Assembly: GCF_003477525.1 (NCBI RefSeq)
Contig: NZ_QUDO01000039.1
Coordinates: forward strand, 1-35,971
Direction: 5' to 3'
From: Ruminococcus sp. AF41-9
GTDB lineage: Bacteria; Bacillota; Clostridia; Lachnospirales; Lachnospiraceae
DNA length: 35,971 bases
Shown here: one piece after another, positions 7,859 through 17,689 of the stretch
Layout of the letters: every line of letters begins with the position of its first letter
How positions within the stretch are numbered: position 1 is the first letter of the stretch
Program-made: the position numbers and the translations under genes
The notes under the pieces: model-generated
The model's input: only the letters and a program-made list of their open reading frames with translations
The model's database searches: none
What the model was told of the DNA's origin: nothing

Positions 7859-9460
7859 ATGGCGAAATGGAAACGTGCAAAAGCAATCGCAGCAGTGACA
7901 ATGGCATCTGCAATGGTGATGACAACACCTGTATGGGCAGCGGAGGAATATGATCTTAACAATCCTCCTGTCGTTGATACAGAGGCAGGACAGCTCAGAG
8001 GATTTATGAACGAAGGAACTTATACATTCCTTGGTGTTCCGTATGCACAGGCTGAAAGATTCCAGGCACCTCAGAAAGTGGAAGCGTGGGATGGTGTCAG
8101 AAATGCACAGTCTTATGGAACAATCTGCCCGATCCAGAATCAGACATCTGTCGGCTCTGATGAATTTGTATGGCCTCATCGTTATTGGGTGCAGAATGAA
8201 GACTGCATGAACCTGAACGTTTGGACACAGAGTCTTGATACAGAAGCGAAAAAACCGGTTATCGTATTCTTCCACGGCGGTGGATTTACGAATGGTTCTT
8301 CTGTAGAATCAGCAGCTTATGATGGAAAGAACCTCAGTGAGTATGGAGATGCTGTTGTAGTAACTGTAAACCACAGACTGAATGTTCTTGGTTTTATGGA
8401 TTTAAGTGATTATGGCGATGAGTATGCAGACAGTGCAAACCTTGGTGTTCAGGACCTTGTAGCATCCCTGCAGTGGATTCAGGACAATATCGCAAACTTT
8501 GGCGGCGATGCAGATAATGTAACAATCTTTGGACAGTCCGGCGGCGGTGGAAAAGTAAATACCTTACTTGCAACTCCATCAGCAGAAGGTCTGTTTGACA
8601 AAGCTGCCTGCATTAGTGGTTATCATCCGGCAATGACAAAAGAAACAAATGATCAGATCGTAGACAAGACTCTTGAAAATCTTGGACTTGAGAAAGATCA
8701 GGCAGATCAGTTAAAAGATATTGATTATTATGACCTTGCCAATGCAGCAGCAGATGCATGCACAGAGCTTGGCGCAAGCTGGAGTCCGGAATCAGATGGA
8801 ACAGTCGTTCAGGAAGAGTACTGTGACTGGGCAGCAGATATCCCGTACATGGTAAGTTCTGTATTTACAGAGTTTAACTACAACTGGACATTTGACGGAC
8901 CAAACAAGAACGAGTGGACAGATGAAGAGACAATGGCAAACCTGACAGATAAATTCGGTGAAGAATATGCACAGAAGATTGCTGATGAATTCCAGAAAGT
9001 ATTCCCGGATCGTCCGCTGGCAGATGCATACTTCTATTATGGATCAGGTATGCTGAGCCGTCAGACAGTAGAAGAACTTATGGCAGAGAAACTGGAAAAA
9101 GCAACAGCTCCTTGCTATGAATATCTCTTCAACTATGAAGTACCTGTAAATGGTGGTATCCTTCCATTCCATTGCTGTGACCTTATCTACCTCTTCCACA
9201 ATGTAGATATCCCGGTAGTTTCTATCGCAACAGGCGGAGCTGACAATGAAGCTGCTCACAAAGTTCAGGATACAGTTGCAGACGCATTCCTGGCATTTGC
9301 AAAGACAGGTGATCCAAGCACAGACAGCCTTGAGTGGAAACCATATACAGCAGAAGAAAAGAACGTTATGTTATTTGATGAAACAAGTGAATGCAAAGTT
9401 CTCGGTGATGAAGACCTTTGCAGCTTACAGGCTGAAGCACTCGCAGCACAGGCTGAGTAA
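7859..9460 (+). CDS. Secreted type-B carboxylesterase
   Basis: A serine hydrolase of the carboxylesterase B / para-nitrobenzyl esterase family (COG2272) that would cleave ester bonds outside the membrane. Residues 1 to about 28 form a signal peptide ending PVWAAEE. Motifs seen, numbered from the start chosen here: oxyanion loop HGGGF at 139-143, nucleophile elbow FGQSGGGG with Ser227, and His438 in PFHCCDLIYLF. The acidic member of the triad is not assigned. ATG 7859 is preferred to 7838 because AAGGAG lies about ten bases before it. The gene stands alone and ends before a clear terminator. Codon choice is cleaner than in neighbouring genes, hinting at high expression. The natural substrate is unknown. 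Confidence 0.88.
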   Translation: MAKWKRAKAIAAVTMASAMVMTTPVWAAEEYDLNNPPVVDTEAGQLRGFMNEGTYTFLGVPYAQAERFQAPQKVEAWDGVRNAQSYGTICPIQNQTSVGSDEFVWPHRYWVQNEDCMNLNVWTQSLDTEAKKPVIVFFHGGGFTNGSSVESAAYDGKNLSEYGDAVVVTVNHRLNVLGFMDLSDYGDEYADSANLGVQDLVASLQWIQDNIANFGGDADNVTIFGQSGGGGKVNTLLATPSAEGLFDKAACISGYHPAMTKETNDQIVDKTLENLGLEKDQADQLKDIDYYDLANAAADACTELGASWSPESDGTVVQEEYCDWAADIPYMVSSVFTEFNYNWTFDGPNKNEWTDEETMANLTDKFGEEYAQKIADEFQKVFPDRPLADAYFYYGSGMLSRQTVEELMAEKLEKATAPCYEYLFNYEVPVNGGILPFHCCDLIYLFHNVDIPVVSIATGGADNEAAHKVQDTVADAFLAFAKTGDPSTDSLEWKPYTAEEKNVMLFDETSECKVLGDEDLCSLQAEALAAQAE

Positions 9461-9547
9461 TCAATGACAGATCGCTGACAGAATCTGATATATCAGTGCA
9501 GACAGAGAAAAAGATTTATGCCAATAGAAAATAAGTAAAAAAGGGCT

Positions 9548-9579
9548 GCCCGGTGGTATTTCCCATCGGGCGGTTTTTT
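9548..9579 (+). terminator. Rho-independent terminator of the carboxylesterase gene
   Basis: GCCCGGTGG at 9548-9556 pairs with CCATCGGGC ending at 9571 (nine pairs, one G-T), followed by GG and six T. Confidence 0.85.
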
Positions 9580-9639
9580 GTGTTATACTTCTTTATATAA
9601 CAAGAAAAAGAGATCAGGCGAAAAAGGGAGGAATGACTG

Positions 9640-11196
9640 ATGTATACGCTCTTGGTTGCAGATGATGAGGAAATTGAATGCTGTGGGATCACGAATGTGA
9701 TCATGGAATGTTTTCCTCAGATCACAGTGGCAGGAAGTGCTCATAACGGTGCAGAATTGATAAAGGCTGCAAGGGAACACCGGCCGGATATTATTATTGC
9801 AGATATCAATATGCCGGGAATGAACGGACTGGAAGCAGCAGAAGTACTTCGCCGGGAAAATATAAATTCCAAACTTATCATTAATACGGCATACAGTTAT
9901 TTTGAATATGCAAAAAAAGCAATTCTTCTGAAGGCGGCAGATTACCTTCTCAAACCCATAGAAAAAGAAATGTTCTGTCAGACCATAGAAAGAGTCCTGA
10001 AAGTGATCGATCAGGAGAGAAGTGAAAATCAGGATAACAGAAAAGATAAAGAGACATTTCAGAAAATGCTTGACGTTGCAGGAAAGGAAGTTCTGTCTTC
10101 TGTGCTCATGGGAACTCCAAATGTGGAAGAACTGAACATGTGGCTGGAAAATATGGGGCATACTTACTGGGGCGGATTTTTTGTTGTTGGAAAGTGCATA
10201 CAGGAGCAGGTGCCGGAAGATTTTCTCAGAGAGATATACCAGGTGTCAGAAAAGAAGCGGAAATCAGAAGGAACATTTCTGGCAAAAGTGTTCAGTGGAA
10301 TGGTCGTGTGGTTCTTTTTCCCGGAAGAAAAGATCGGAAAGAGTAATTATAAAGAATGGGCTTCCAGGTATCTGGAGGAGATTGCAGAGGAAGTCAGGGG
10401 AAATTCCGGAGCTGAGATTCATTTCGGGATCAGCAACTGGCACTATGATTTTGAGGAGATGCATCAGGCATATCAGGAGGCAGTGACTGCGGTAAACAGT
10501 TCTCCGGAGCAGAAGATCGTAGCTTTTCAGAGCGTTGGGCAGGTAAGAAAACTGATGCAGATTTCTACCAAAAACATGGAAAAACTGGCGGAATATGTAA
10601 AAGAGCAGGACATGAAGATGTGTAAAAGTCTTTTGGAAGAGCAGTTACAGCTTTGCAGGGAAGCAGAAGTAACAGAACAGGAAAAGTATGTTATGTTTAC
10701 TCTGATGCTGCAGGATTGTTCCCGAAACGTGTGCGGATATAATATTTACTCCTGGAACCAGATTAAAGCAGCAGCTTCGAAATCTCCGGAAAATATAAGT
10801 ACGGCAATCCTTTACCTGCTTCACAATCTGGATATTCTGAAAGATACTGCAAACACCAGAACCGGATATGTTCTGAAGTCTCTTGGCTATATCGAAGAAC
10901 ATTTTACAGAAAATATTTCTCTGGATATGGCGGCAGAAAATATGGGGATCAGCTCCTTTTATCTGAGCAGGCTTCTCACACAGCAGCTACAGATCAGTTT
11001 TGTGGATCTGCTGACCAGTGCGAGGATCAACCGAGCCATTGAACTGATCCGGAACCAGAAAGCGGTAGTGCGGAATATTGGCATAAAGTGCGGCTATCAG
11101 TCGGCAGCGTATTTTTATAAGGCATTCAAGAAAAATACGGGTATGACGGTAGGGGAAATGAGGGAGTTTCTGAATTTCAAAAATACTTTATGGTGA
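9640..11196 (+). CDS. YesN-type response regulator with AraC output domain
   Basis: A 518-residue transcription regulator. The receiver domain fills residues 1-120 with acidic pocket Asp8/Asp9, phospho-acceptor Asp55 (IIIADINMPGMNG), Thr83 and Lys105 (YLLKP). A long linker follows. The C-terminal AraC helix-turn-helix, about 410-512, carries AAENMGISSFYLSRLL and CGYQSAAYFYKAFKK. The protein would be phosphorylated by the LytS/YesM-like kinase two genes downstream and control sugar uptake or use genes, probably elsewhere. GGGAGG before ATG sets the start. The next gene begins 16 bp after its stop, so the three genes are likely one operon. Confidence 0.93.
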   Translation: MYTLLVADDEEIECCGITNVIMECFPQITVAGSAHNGAELIKAAREHRPDIIIADINMPGMNGLEAAEVLRRENINSKLIINTAYSYFEYAKKAILLKAADYLLKPIEKEMFCQTIERVLKVIDQERSENQDNRKDKETFQKMLDVAGKEVLSSVLMGTPNVEELNMWLENMGHTYWGGFFVVGKCIQEQVPEDFLREIYQVSEKKRKSEGTFLAKVFSGMVVWFFFPEEKIGKSNYKEWASRYLEEIAEEVRGNSGAEIHFGISNWHYDFEEMHQAYQEAVTAVNSSPEQKIVAFQSVGQVRKLMQISTKNMEKLAEYVKEQDMKMCKSLLEEQLQLCREAEVTEQEKYVMFTLMLQDCSRNVCGYNIYSWNQIKAAASKSPENISTAILYLLHNLDILKDTANTRTGYVLKSLGYIEEHFTENISLDMAAENMGISSFYLSRLLTQQLQISFVDLLTSARINRAIELIRNQKAVVRNIGIKCGYQSAAYFYKAFKKNTGMTVGEMREFLNFKNTLW

Positions 11197-11212
11197 GTGA
11201 AAGGATTTGATT

Positions 11213-12226
11213 ATGAAAAACAGGTGGAAATATCTGATGGCCGCGGCAGTGATAGCCGGTGTCCTGACTGGTCTGGCAGAAACTTCCGGCAGTTGTCAGA
11301 CGGAAAATGCTCAAAACGAGATGGAAAACATAAAACGGGTTAATTTTATTGCTGCGATTGCGAATGAAGGTTACTGGGGAAGAGCGGCTGATGGGGCTAT
11401 CCAGACCGGCAGTCAGAAAAACATGGATGTGAAATGTCTGGGACAGACAAATCTGGATTCACAGGAACTGTTGGATAATCTGGAAATTTCCATTAATTCT
11501 GATCTGGATGGGATCATTTCCTATGGGCTGAATCAGTCAGCAGAGTTTCAGAAACTTTTAGAAGAAGCAGACGAAAAAGACATCCCGGTCGTGCTGATCG
11601 ACAGTGATGTGGAAACGGAGCATAAACTTTGCTATATCGGGATTGATGACTATGGAACCGGGTGGCTGGCGGGAAAGGAAATGGCAGAGGAATGCGATGG
11701 AAAAGCAAACATTCTTATGATTGTTTCCGATAAAAATATTACTAATCAGGTTGAACGCCTGCGGGGATTTCACGCGGCAATCCGGACATATCCTGATATG
11801 AAAGTTGCAGATATGCTGGAATGTGGATCCAGTGTATTAACTGCTCAGAAACTGGTCACAAAAGTGATGGAAGAACAGCCGGAGATTAATGCGATTTTCT
11901 GTGCAGAAGGGATGGGAACCGGTGCCTGCTGCTATGTGATGGAGAAGCAGAACAGAAAAGTCGGAGATTCCATGCACATTATCGGATATGATTATAACGG
12001 CCTTACGAAAAAGTCTATTGAAGAAGGATATCTCAGCGCATGTATTCAGCAGGATTCCCGGCAGATGGGAGAACTGGCTGCGCAGGTGCTTGACAAATAT
12101 CTGAATGAGGGGATACGCCCCGCAAAAACCATACATACGCATGCCAGCCTGATCCGCAGGGACAACATGCAGGAAGCAGAAAAAATTGATTCAGAAAATG
12201 TGAAAGTAGAGTGGAATTATTACTGA
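11213..12226 (+). CDS. Exported sugar-binding protein, probably the sensor subunit
   Basis: A 337-residue periplasmic-binding-protein-fold protein of the ribose/galactose type (Peripla_BP_4): N-terminal membrane or signal segment LMAAAVIAGVLTGLA, then VNFIAAIANEGYWG, the hinge region with VLIDSDVETEH, YIGIDDYGTGWLAG, and IIGYDYNGLTKK. Cys28 is present but the residues before it do not make a standard lipobox. No ABC permease or ATPase gene is nearby, and it lies between the regulator and kinase genes, which suggests that it presents a sugar to the kinase, as XylFII does for LytS-YesN in Clostridium beijerinckii. ATG 11213 follows GAAAGGA; a TTG at 11207 is less likely. Confidence 0.85.
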   Translation: MKNRWKYLMAAAVIAGVLTGLAETSGSCQTENAQNEMENIKRVNFIAAIANEGYWGRAADGAIQTGSQKNMDVKCLGQTNLDSQELLDNLEISINSDLDGIISYGLNQSAEFQKLLEEADEKDIPVVLIDSDVETEHKLCYIGIDDYGTGWLAGKEMAEECDGKANILMIVSDKNITNQVERLRGFHAAIRTYPDMKVADMLECGSSVLTAQKLVTKVMEEQPEINAIFCAEGMGTGACCYVMEKQNRKVGDSMHIIGYDYNGLTKKSIEEGYLSACIQQDSRQMGELAAQVLDKYLNEGIRPAKTIHTHASLIRRDNMQEAEKIDSENVKVEWNYY

Positions 12227-12305
12227 TCCGTAAGAGAAATGCGGCATCTTCTGAAATTACTGTCAACAGAAGATCTGCCGGATCAGCAGAAAGGTTATAA
12301 AAAAT

Positions 12306-13849
12306 ATGAAGGAAAAAAACTGTAAAACAATTCGAAAAGTACTTTCAGAGTATACCTGGTTTCTTATGGGAGTGACATTTCTGATGCTGCTTGTTTTCTG
12401 GGGATTTTATATGTTTTCCAATCATTGTTATCAGAAAATACAGATCATGTGCTGACACTGAACAGCTTTTATAATGATCTGGACAGCAGCAGTCAGGTGC
12501 TTAATCAGTATATCAACAGTGGAACAGATGCGGATTATGAGAATGTATGCAGTGTCAGTGATGAACTTACTGCAAATATGGAAAGACTTCAGAGGATACA
12601 GGTCAGTGAGAGTTTTCAACGCGATATGAAGGATCTTGGATGTCAGCTTGGGGAATATCAGCAGATGCTGTCACTGCTTCATGAACATATGCAGCAGGGG
12701 AAAAAAGCATCTCTGGATTCTTCTGTCCTGGAAAGTATTGCGTTGGATTCAGAAAAAGCCAATCGGATGTATCAGCTTATGAATGCGCAGTATAAGGAAA
12801 TTTATCTGAGACTTTTTTATTCTATGAACAAAAAACAGCAGGAATTAAATACAGGGCTTACAGTGATCTGTGCTTTCCTGTTTGCAGGTATTTTTGTTTT
12901 GATGTACTGGACCATGAAACATGCCAGAGCCATGACCGGACGTATCGCTGACCCGCTTCAGACGCTAACAGTGGCAGCAGAAAAGATCCGCGACGGAGAA
13001 CTGGAATCTTTTGAGGAAGTACAGGTTCGAACAGCTTTTTATGAAGAGGCACAGACTCTCATTGGTGTGTTTAACATGATGGTCATGCAGCTGAGAAAAC
13101 AGATCAATGTGATCAAAGAGAAGGCACGGACAGAGGCGGCTCTGCATGAGAAAGAACTGGAAAATATGCGCATCGTAACTCTTTTAAAAACCAGTGAACT
13201 GAAAGCATTGCAGATGCAGATGAACCCGCATTTTCTCTTTAATACACTGAATATGATCGCGAGGACCGCAGATTTCGGAGATACGGACCGGACGTCTGTG
13301 CTCCTGCAGAAAACAGCACAGCTTTTGCGTTACAATCTGGATTATTCCGGAAAAATGGTTTCTCTTGCAAATGAAATAGAAATGCTGGGAAATTATGTAT
13401 ATTTACAGGAGCAGCGTTTTGGCTCCAAGATATTTTTTGATTTTGATCTGGATGAGAGGTTTCATAAGATTTCGATTCCGTGTTTTATTTTGCAGCCCCT
13501 TGTGGAGAATGCAATTGTTCATGGCATTAACAGGAAAATTATCGAACAGAATCCGGACAATGAATATATACCACCAGAAGAACGGGGAACGGTTATCATC
13601 CGCACTTCCTATGATGCAGAGAAGCATCAGGGAGAAATTTCCATCATTGATAATGGGGTGGGTATGACAGACGAGGAAAGGCAGGCAATCCTTGCAAGGC
13701 TTGATTCCGATTCTGATCAGAGAGAAAAAATCGGTCTGGCAAATGTACATATGCGTCTGAAACTGGTATTTGGTGAACGTTATAACCTTATCATAAAAAG
13801 CGAGGAGGGAAAAGGAACGCAGATATCTGTAATACTGGACTGTGTCTGA
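12306..13849 (+). pseudogene. LytS/YesM-type sensor histidine kinase, frameshifted near 12424
   Basis: Membrane sensor kinase of about 514 residues if repaired. From ATG 12306 the frame gives a cytoplasmic start, transmembrane segment FLMGVTFLMLLVFWGF and MFSNH, then drifts out and stops at 12453-12455. The remainder is in the next frame: helical sensor region (SFYNDLDSSSQVLNQYI), second transmembrane segment VICAFLFAGIFVLMYW, HAMP, His_kinase domain with MNPHFLFNTLN (phospho-His), and HATPase motifs QPLVENAIVHG, DNGVGM and IGLANVH. One extra base at 12423-12425 restores the whole protein (SNH to LLSENTD). Since both halves are so well kept, a sequence error or very recent mutation is likely. 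Confidence 0.88.
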
Positions 13850-13918
13850 AAAACGTTATGCTAATCAGAGTAAACTTGCATGAAGAGATTGCATAGCAAA
13901 GAAAAAAATTTTTATATA

Positions 13919-13962
13919 AATAATGCATCAGCACCGGTAAATATCAGGTCTGATGCATTATT
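13919..13962. terminator. Two-way terminator between the kinase and MATE genes
   Basis: AATAATGCATCAG (13919-13931) pairs perfectly with CTGATGCATTATT (13950-13962), with ACC/GGT continuing inside. It lies between convergent genes. Confidence 0.75.
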
Positions 13963-13988
13963 ACTATTACTTGGAATTATCCGGAAAT

Positions 13989-15329
13989 TTATTGCCTGGA
14001 TTTTTTATTTAAAAGCCGGAAACAGATTACAAAGAAAATAATTCCATATACAGTTGTAATCGGGGTAGCCATTCCAACATAGGTCAGAGAGGTATCTGGC
14101 AGTCTGGACATGATAATGGAAACCGGGATTCTGATGCAGAACGCGGATGTGATTCCCTGGATCATAACAGGAATACTTTTTCCGCATCCATTAAAGTATC
14201 CGATACTGCTGAAAAGCACACAGGTCAGAATACAGTCTACAGAAAATCCCTTCAGATAAGCAGCGCTCTGGACAATGACTTCCGGATCATTTGTGAAGAA
14301 GGATGAAAGAAATCCGCCTCCGAAAAATCCGGCCATAAAGATAAGGACTCCCACGGAACATCCTGTAATAATTGCAGTGTAAAAGCCTTTCCATGCCCGG
14401 TCTTTTTTTCCGGCACCGATATTCTGAGCGACAAAAGCAGAGACACTTTGCATAACAGAAGACGGCACCAGCATGATAAAGGAAACTATTTTCTGTGCAA
14501 TTCCATATCCTGCGGACGGCATGAGTCCCATCTGATTAATGACAGAATTTACCACAAGGAATGAAATCTGAACAGTTGTTTCCTGTAACGCGATCGGAAC
14601 CCCTACGTTCAGGATTTTTTTGAGCTCATCTTTATAGATTCTGCATTGCTCTCTGGAAAATTCAATTGGCATATCCTGCTTTCTTAATACAGCCACAGAA
14701 CAGACAACAGAGACAAACTGTGCGAATACAGTTGCGATAGCAGCTCCTGCCACATCCATATGAAATGCTCCGACCAGAAGCAGGTCACCAAGGATATTTA
14801 CCACACAGGCAATGCCTACGAACAGAAGTGGAAGATTGGCATTTCCCACACCTCTGAGTACACCGCTGATCACATTATATGCAATGATAATGACAATTCC
14901 GGCAGAACAGATTCTGATATAAAGAATCGTCTTGTCGAAAGACTCGGCCGGTGTCTGTAACAGACGCGCAATTCCGCCGGCTGCGAATTCCAGCATAAAT
15001 GTCATGACAACTGCGATGATCAGGAAAAGGATAATGGTTGTTCCAACTGCATTTCCTGCTTCTTCTGGCTTCTGTTCCCCGATATGATGACCGATTATTA
15101 CGGTAGATCCCATTGCAAGGCTTGTAATGATAAAGGTAGCCATCTGCATAAAAGAACTTCCGGTTCCTACTGCGGAAATACTGGAAGCATTTCCGAATTT
15201 TCCAACGATCAGAAGGTCAACTGCGCCATAGGCAGCCTGTAAGATCAGTGCTCCAAGCACAGGAATGGCAAACCTGAGCAAAGACTGGAACACAGGACCT
15301 TCTGTAAAACTTATTTCTTTTTTTGACAT
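13989..15329 (-). CDS. MATE family exporter (first of three)
   Basis: A 446-residue inner-membrane protein of the MATE (MatE/NorM/DinF-like) family, which exports drugs or metabolites using a Na+ or H+ gradient. It begins MSKKEISFTEGPVFQSLL and has twelve predicted transmembrane stretches in two MatE halves, with the typical GAVDLLIVGKFG after the first helix and the repeated NSVINQMG in the second half. The length is normal. The start has AGGAGG just upstream on the minus strand. It is divergent from the methyltransferase gene at 15470. The substrate cannot be told from sequence. Confidence 0.9.
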   Translation of the reverse strand: MSKKEISFTEGPVFQSLLRFAIPVLGALILQAAYGAVDLLIVGKFGNASSISAVGTGSSFMQMATFIITSLAMGSTVIIGHHIGEQKPEEAGNAVGTTIILFLIIAVVMTFMLEFAAGGIARLLQTPAESFDKTILYIRICSAGIVIIIAYNVISGVLRGVGNANLPLLFVGIACVVNILGDLLLVGAFHMDVAGAAIATVFAQFVSVVCSVAVLRKQDMPIEFSREQCRIYKDELKKILNVGVPIALQETTVQISFLVVNSVINQMGLMPSAGYGIAQKIVSFIMLVPSSVMQSVSAFVAQNIGAGKKDRAWKGFYTAIITGCSVGVLIFMAGFFGGGFLSSFFTNDPEVIVQSAAYLKGFSVDCILTCVLFSSIGYFNGCGKSIPVMIQGITSAFCIRIPVSIIMSRLPDTSLTYVGMATPITTVYGIIFFVICFRLLNKKSRQ

Positions 15330-15469
15330 TGTTCCCTCCTGGTTTATAATAGGTTTATATTCTGATTATAACAAACACATTCGACAAATCCTATCATAAA
15401 ATATATTTTGGTAGAAATTTGATGAATTCATAAAATAATCAGAAAATAATTAAAGGAAAACAGTGTGAA

Positions 15470-16060
15470 ATGTGCGAAACAAAATGGGACAAACTTTTAA
15501 AAATAAAGACAGGCGGAAGGGATGATTCTCATTCGGATCAGTATCGGTTTCCGTACGAACCGACACCATACCGTGTACTGGAGCGTCTGGTCAACAGCGG
15601 TCTGATCAGGAAAGGGGATACTCTGTTGGACTATGGAACCGGTAAGGGGCGGGTATGCTTTTATCTTTCTTATCAGACCAGATGCAGAACGGCAGGGATT
15701 GAGTACGATGAGCGTATTTATAAAACAGCACAGGAGAACCGGGATCGTGCAGTTTCAGGTGCGAGAACTTCGTTTACCATGACCTGCGCGGAAAACTATC
15801 CGGTACCTGCGGAAGCGACGAAATGCTATTTTTTCAATCCCTTTTCTGTAGAAATTCTGCAGAAAGTACTGGCAAGGATTCAGAAATCTTATTATGAAAA
15901 TCCAAGAGAGATAGAGCTGTTTTTTTATTATCCGTCAGATGAGTATATCAGTTATCTGATGACGCAGGAATACCTGATGTTTGAGGATGAAATTGACTGC
16001 AGGGATTTGTTTGAGGGAAATGATGACAGAGAGAAAATATTGATTTTTCAGCTGCTGTGA
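15470..16060 (+). CDS. Class I SAM-dependent methyltransferase
   Basis: A 196-residue soluble protein with SAM-binding motif I LLDYGTGKGRVCFYL near residues 55-69, acidic motif GIEYDER after strand 2, and YFFNPFS in the motif IV position. The last third contains FFYYPSDEYISYL. No target-recognition domain is visible, so the substrate (small molecule or protein) is unknown. It starts ten bases after AAGGAAAA. The gene stands between divergent and truncated neighbours and is probably transcribed alone. Confidence 0.75.
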   Translation: MCETKWDKLLKIKTGGRDDSHSDQYRFPYEPTPYRVLERLVNSGLIRKGDTLLDYGTGKGRVCFYLSYQTRCRTAGIEYDERIYKTAQENRDRAVSGARTSFTMTCAENYPVPAEATKCYFFNPFSVEILQKVLARIQKSYYENPREIELFFYYPSDEYISYLMTQEYLMFEDEIDCRDLFEGNDDREKILIFQLL

Positions 16061-16102
16061 TTTAATATAGATTAAAATAAGAGTGATCAGGGAGAAATAA
16101 AA

Positions 16103-16468
16103 ATGCAGATAATATCCAGTTATGGTGTAGAATTACGAAAACAGAATATCCCGATCCGCCAGACACTGGAGATCTACCGTTCTGCTGTCAGTTATCTGAT
16201 TGGGATTTATGTGCAGGTATGGGAAGAATTAGCAGAGATCCCGGATGCAAAGAGGCGTTTTAATGCTGCAGAACATCTGGTACATACTACGAAGAAAAAC
16301 CATGCCTGTTTTGATTTTGATATCCGGTTCCCAAAGATGCCTTCCTATCTGCGCAGATCTGCCATCCAGCATGCTCTGGGGACAGTATCCTCTTATAAAA
16401 CACGGCTGGATCTATGGGAAAAGACAGACGGAAAGAGCGGGAAACACAGCTTTCGGAAGAATTTTTGA
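16103..16468 (+). pseudogene. TnpB/IS605 OrfB-like protein, N-terminal fragment
   Basis: The first ~115 residues resemble the N-terminus of IS200/IS605-type TnpB proteins from Clostridia: RQTLEIYRSAVSYLIGIYV, then FPKMPSYLRRSAIQHALG and VSSYKTRLDLWEKT. The RuvC-like catalytic part and zinc ribbon are absent. The resemblance ends around KHSF (16452), where the sequence turns into a sugar transporter in another frame. The start is ATG 16103 after GGGAGAA. It is a dead fragment of a mobile gene. Confidence 0.6.
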
Positions 16469-17609
16469 TGCTTTTACAGATCCAATGATCGCCTCTTTAT
16501 CTGACAGATGTACGTCAAAGAATGGGCGAAGAATTCCGTTCCTGAAATGGGCATCTTTACCGCTGGCGCTTTCTACAGTACTGGTTTTCTGGTCACCGGT
16601 TAATAAAAACAGCTGGATCAATGGAGTGTTTTTGCTGATTATGATTCTGGCGTACTATTTTTCCATTACTGCGTACTGTACACCATATAATGCGTTGATT
16701 CCGGAGCTTGGACATACCCAGCAGGAAAGACTTAATATTTCCACAGTCATTTCCTTTACATTTATTGCCGGAACTGCAGTGGCGTATCTGGCACCTACGA
16801 TATGGGAGATGTTTATTCCTGCTTTTGGCAGAGTTGGTGCAATCCGTATGACCTTTACTTTGATGGCGGCTATAGCGTTTATCTGTATGCTTGTGCCGGT
16901 ATTTTGTATCCGTGAAAAAGACTATGTAGATACGGTTCCTGCAAAGGAGTCAGCTTTTGGATCTCTTGCAGCTACTTTTAAGAATGCAGAATTTCGCAAG
17001 TTTGTGGCATCTGATATTTTCTACTGGATTGCACTTACCATGTTTCAGACAGGTCTTCCATTTTTTGTCACCAGTCTTTTGAAGCTTCCGGAAACGATGA
17101 CAACTTTGTATTTTGTGGGAATGACAGCGTTGTCCCTTGTATTTTATATTCCGGTAAATAAGCTTACTCCTAAACTTGGAAAGAAAAAGATGATCTTGTT
17201 CGCATTTGCAGTATTTAGCGCTGCTTATTTTTACACCGGATTCATGGGAAAAATGAGCTTTATTCCGGCATCGGTGCAGGGATTGATCCTGACAGTCGTG
17301 GCGGCTCTTCCTATGGCGATTTTCGGAATTCTTCCGCAGGCTGTTGTGGCAGATATTTCGCAGAGCGACTCGATTACATCAGGAAGCAATCGTGAAGGAA
17401 TGTTTTATGCGGCAAGGACATTTGCATTTAAACTTGGGCAGAGTATTTCTATGCTGATATTTACCGCAGTCTCGACGATAGGGGCAGCAGAAGGAACTGG
17501 TTATAGAGTTGCTGCTTTTGGGGCAGCAGTATTCTGTTGTATAGGCGGGATTATACTGGTATTTTATAATGAGAAAAAGATTAATGGGATTATTAATAGG
17601 CACCAGTAA
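16440..17609 (+). pseudogene. GPH-family sugar:cation symporter, N-terminus missing
   Basis: Membrane transporter of the glycoside-pentoside-hexuronide family (COG2211). The hallmark FGRIFDAFTDPMIASLSDR is followed by GRRIPFLKW and about ten transmembrane segments, ending at 17609. The first ~50 residues of the family (first helix) are missing: upstream sequence belongs to the TnpB-like fragment. The open frame extends back to 16245 only by reading that fragment out of frame, and no ribosome binding site or start was found at the junction. It is therefore probably non-functional. Confidence 0.8.
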
Positions 17610-17689
17610 AGATTATAATACAGGCATGTATCGAATGGTGAAAAGCAGATAGCAATAGAATTATGAAAAAGTAACAGGAGTACATACGA

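Noticed and set aside
7721..8275. Minus-strand frame of 184 codons
   Set aside because: It is antisense to the carboxylesterase and rich in Cys/His/Phe as expected of a shadow frame.
9583..10161. Minus-strand frame of 192 codons
   Set aside because: It is antisense to the receiver domain of the response regulator and has no start signal.
15346..15374. Promoter for the first MATE gene (TTGTTA, 17 bases, TATTAT on the minus strand)
   Set aside because: The implied transcription start would fall inside the ribosome binding site, so the boxes are probably chance in AT-rich DNA.
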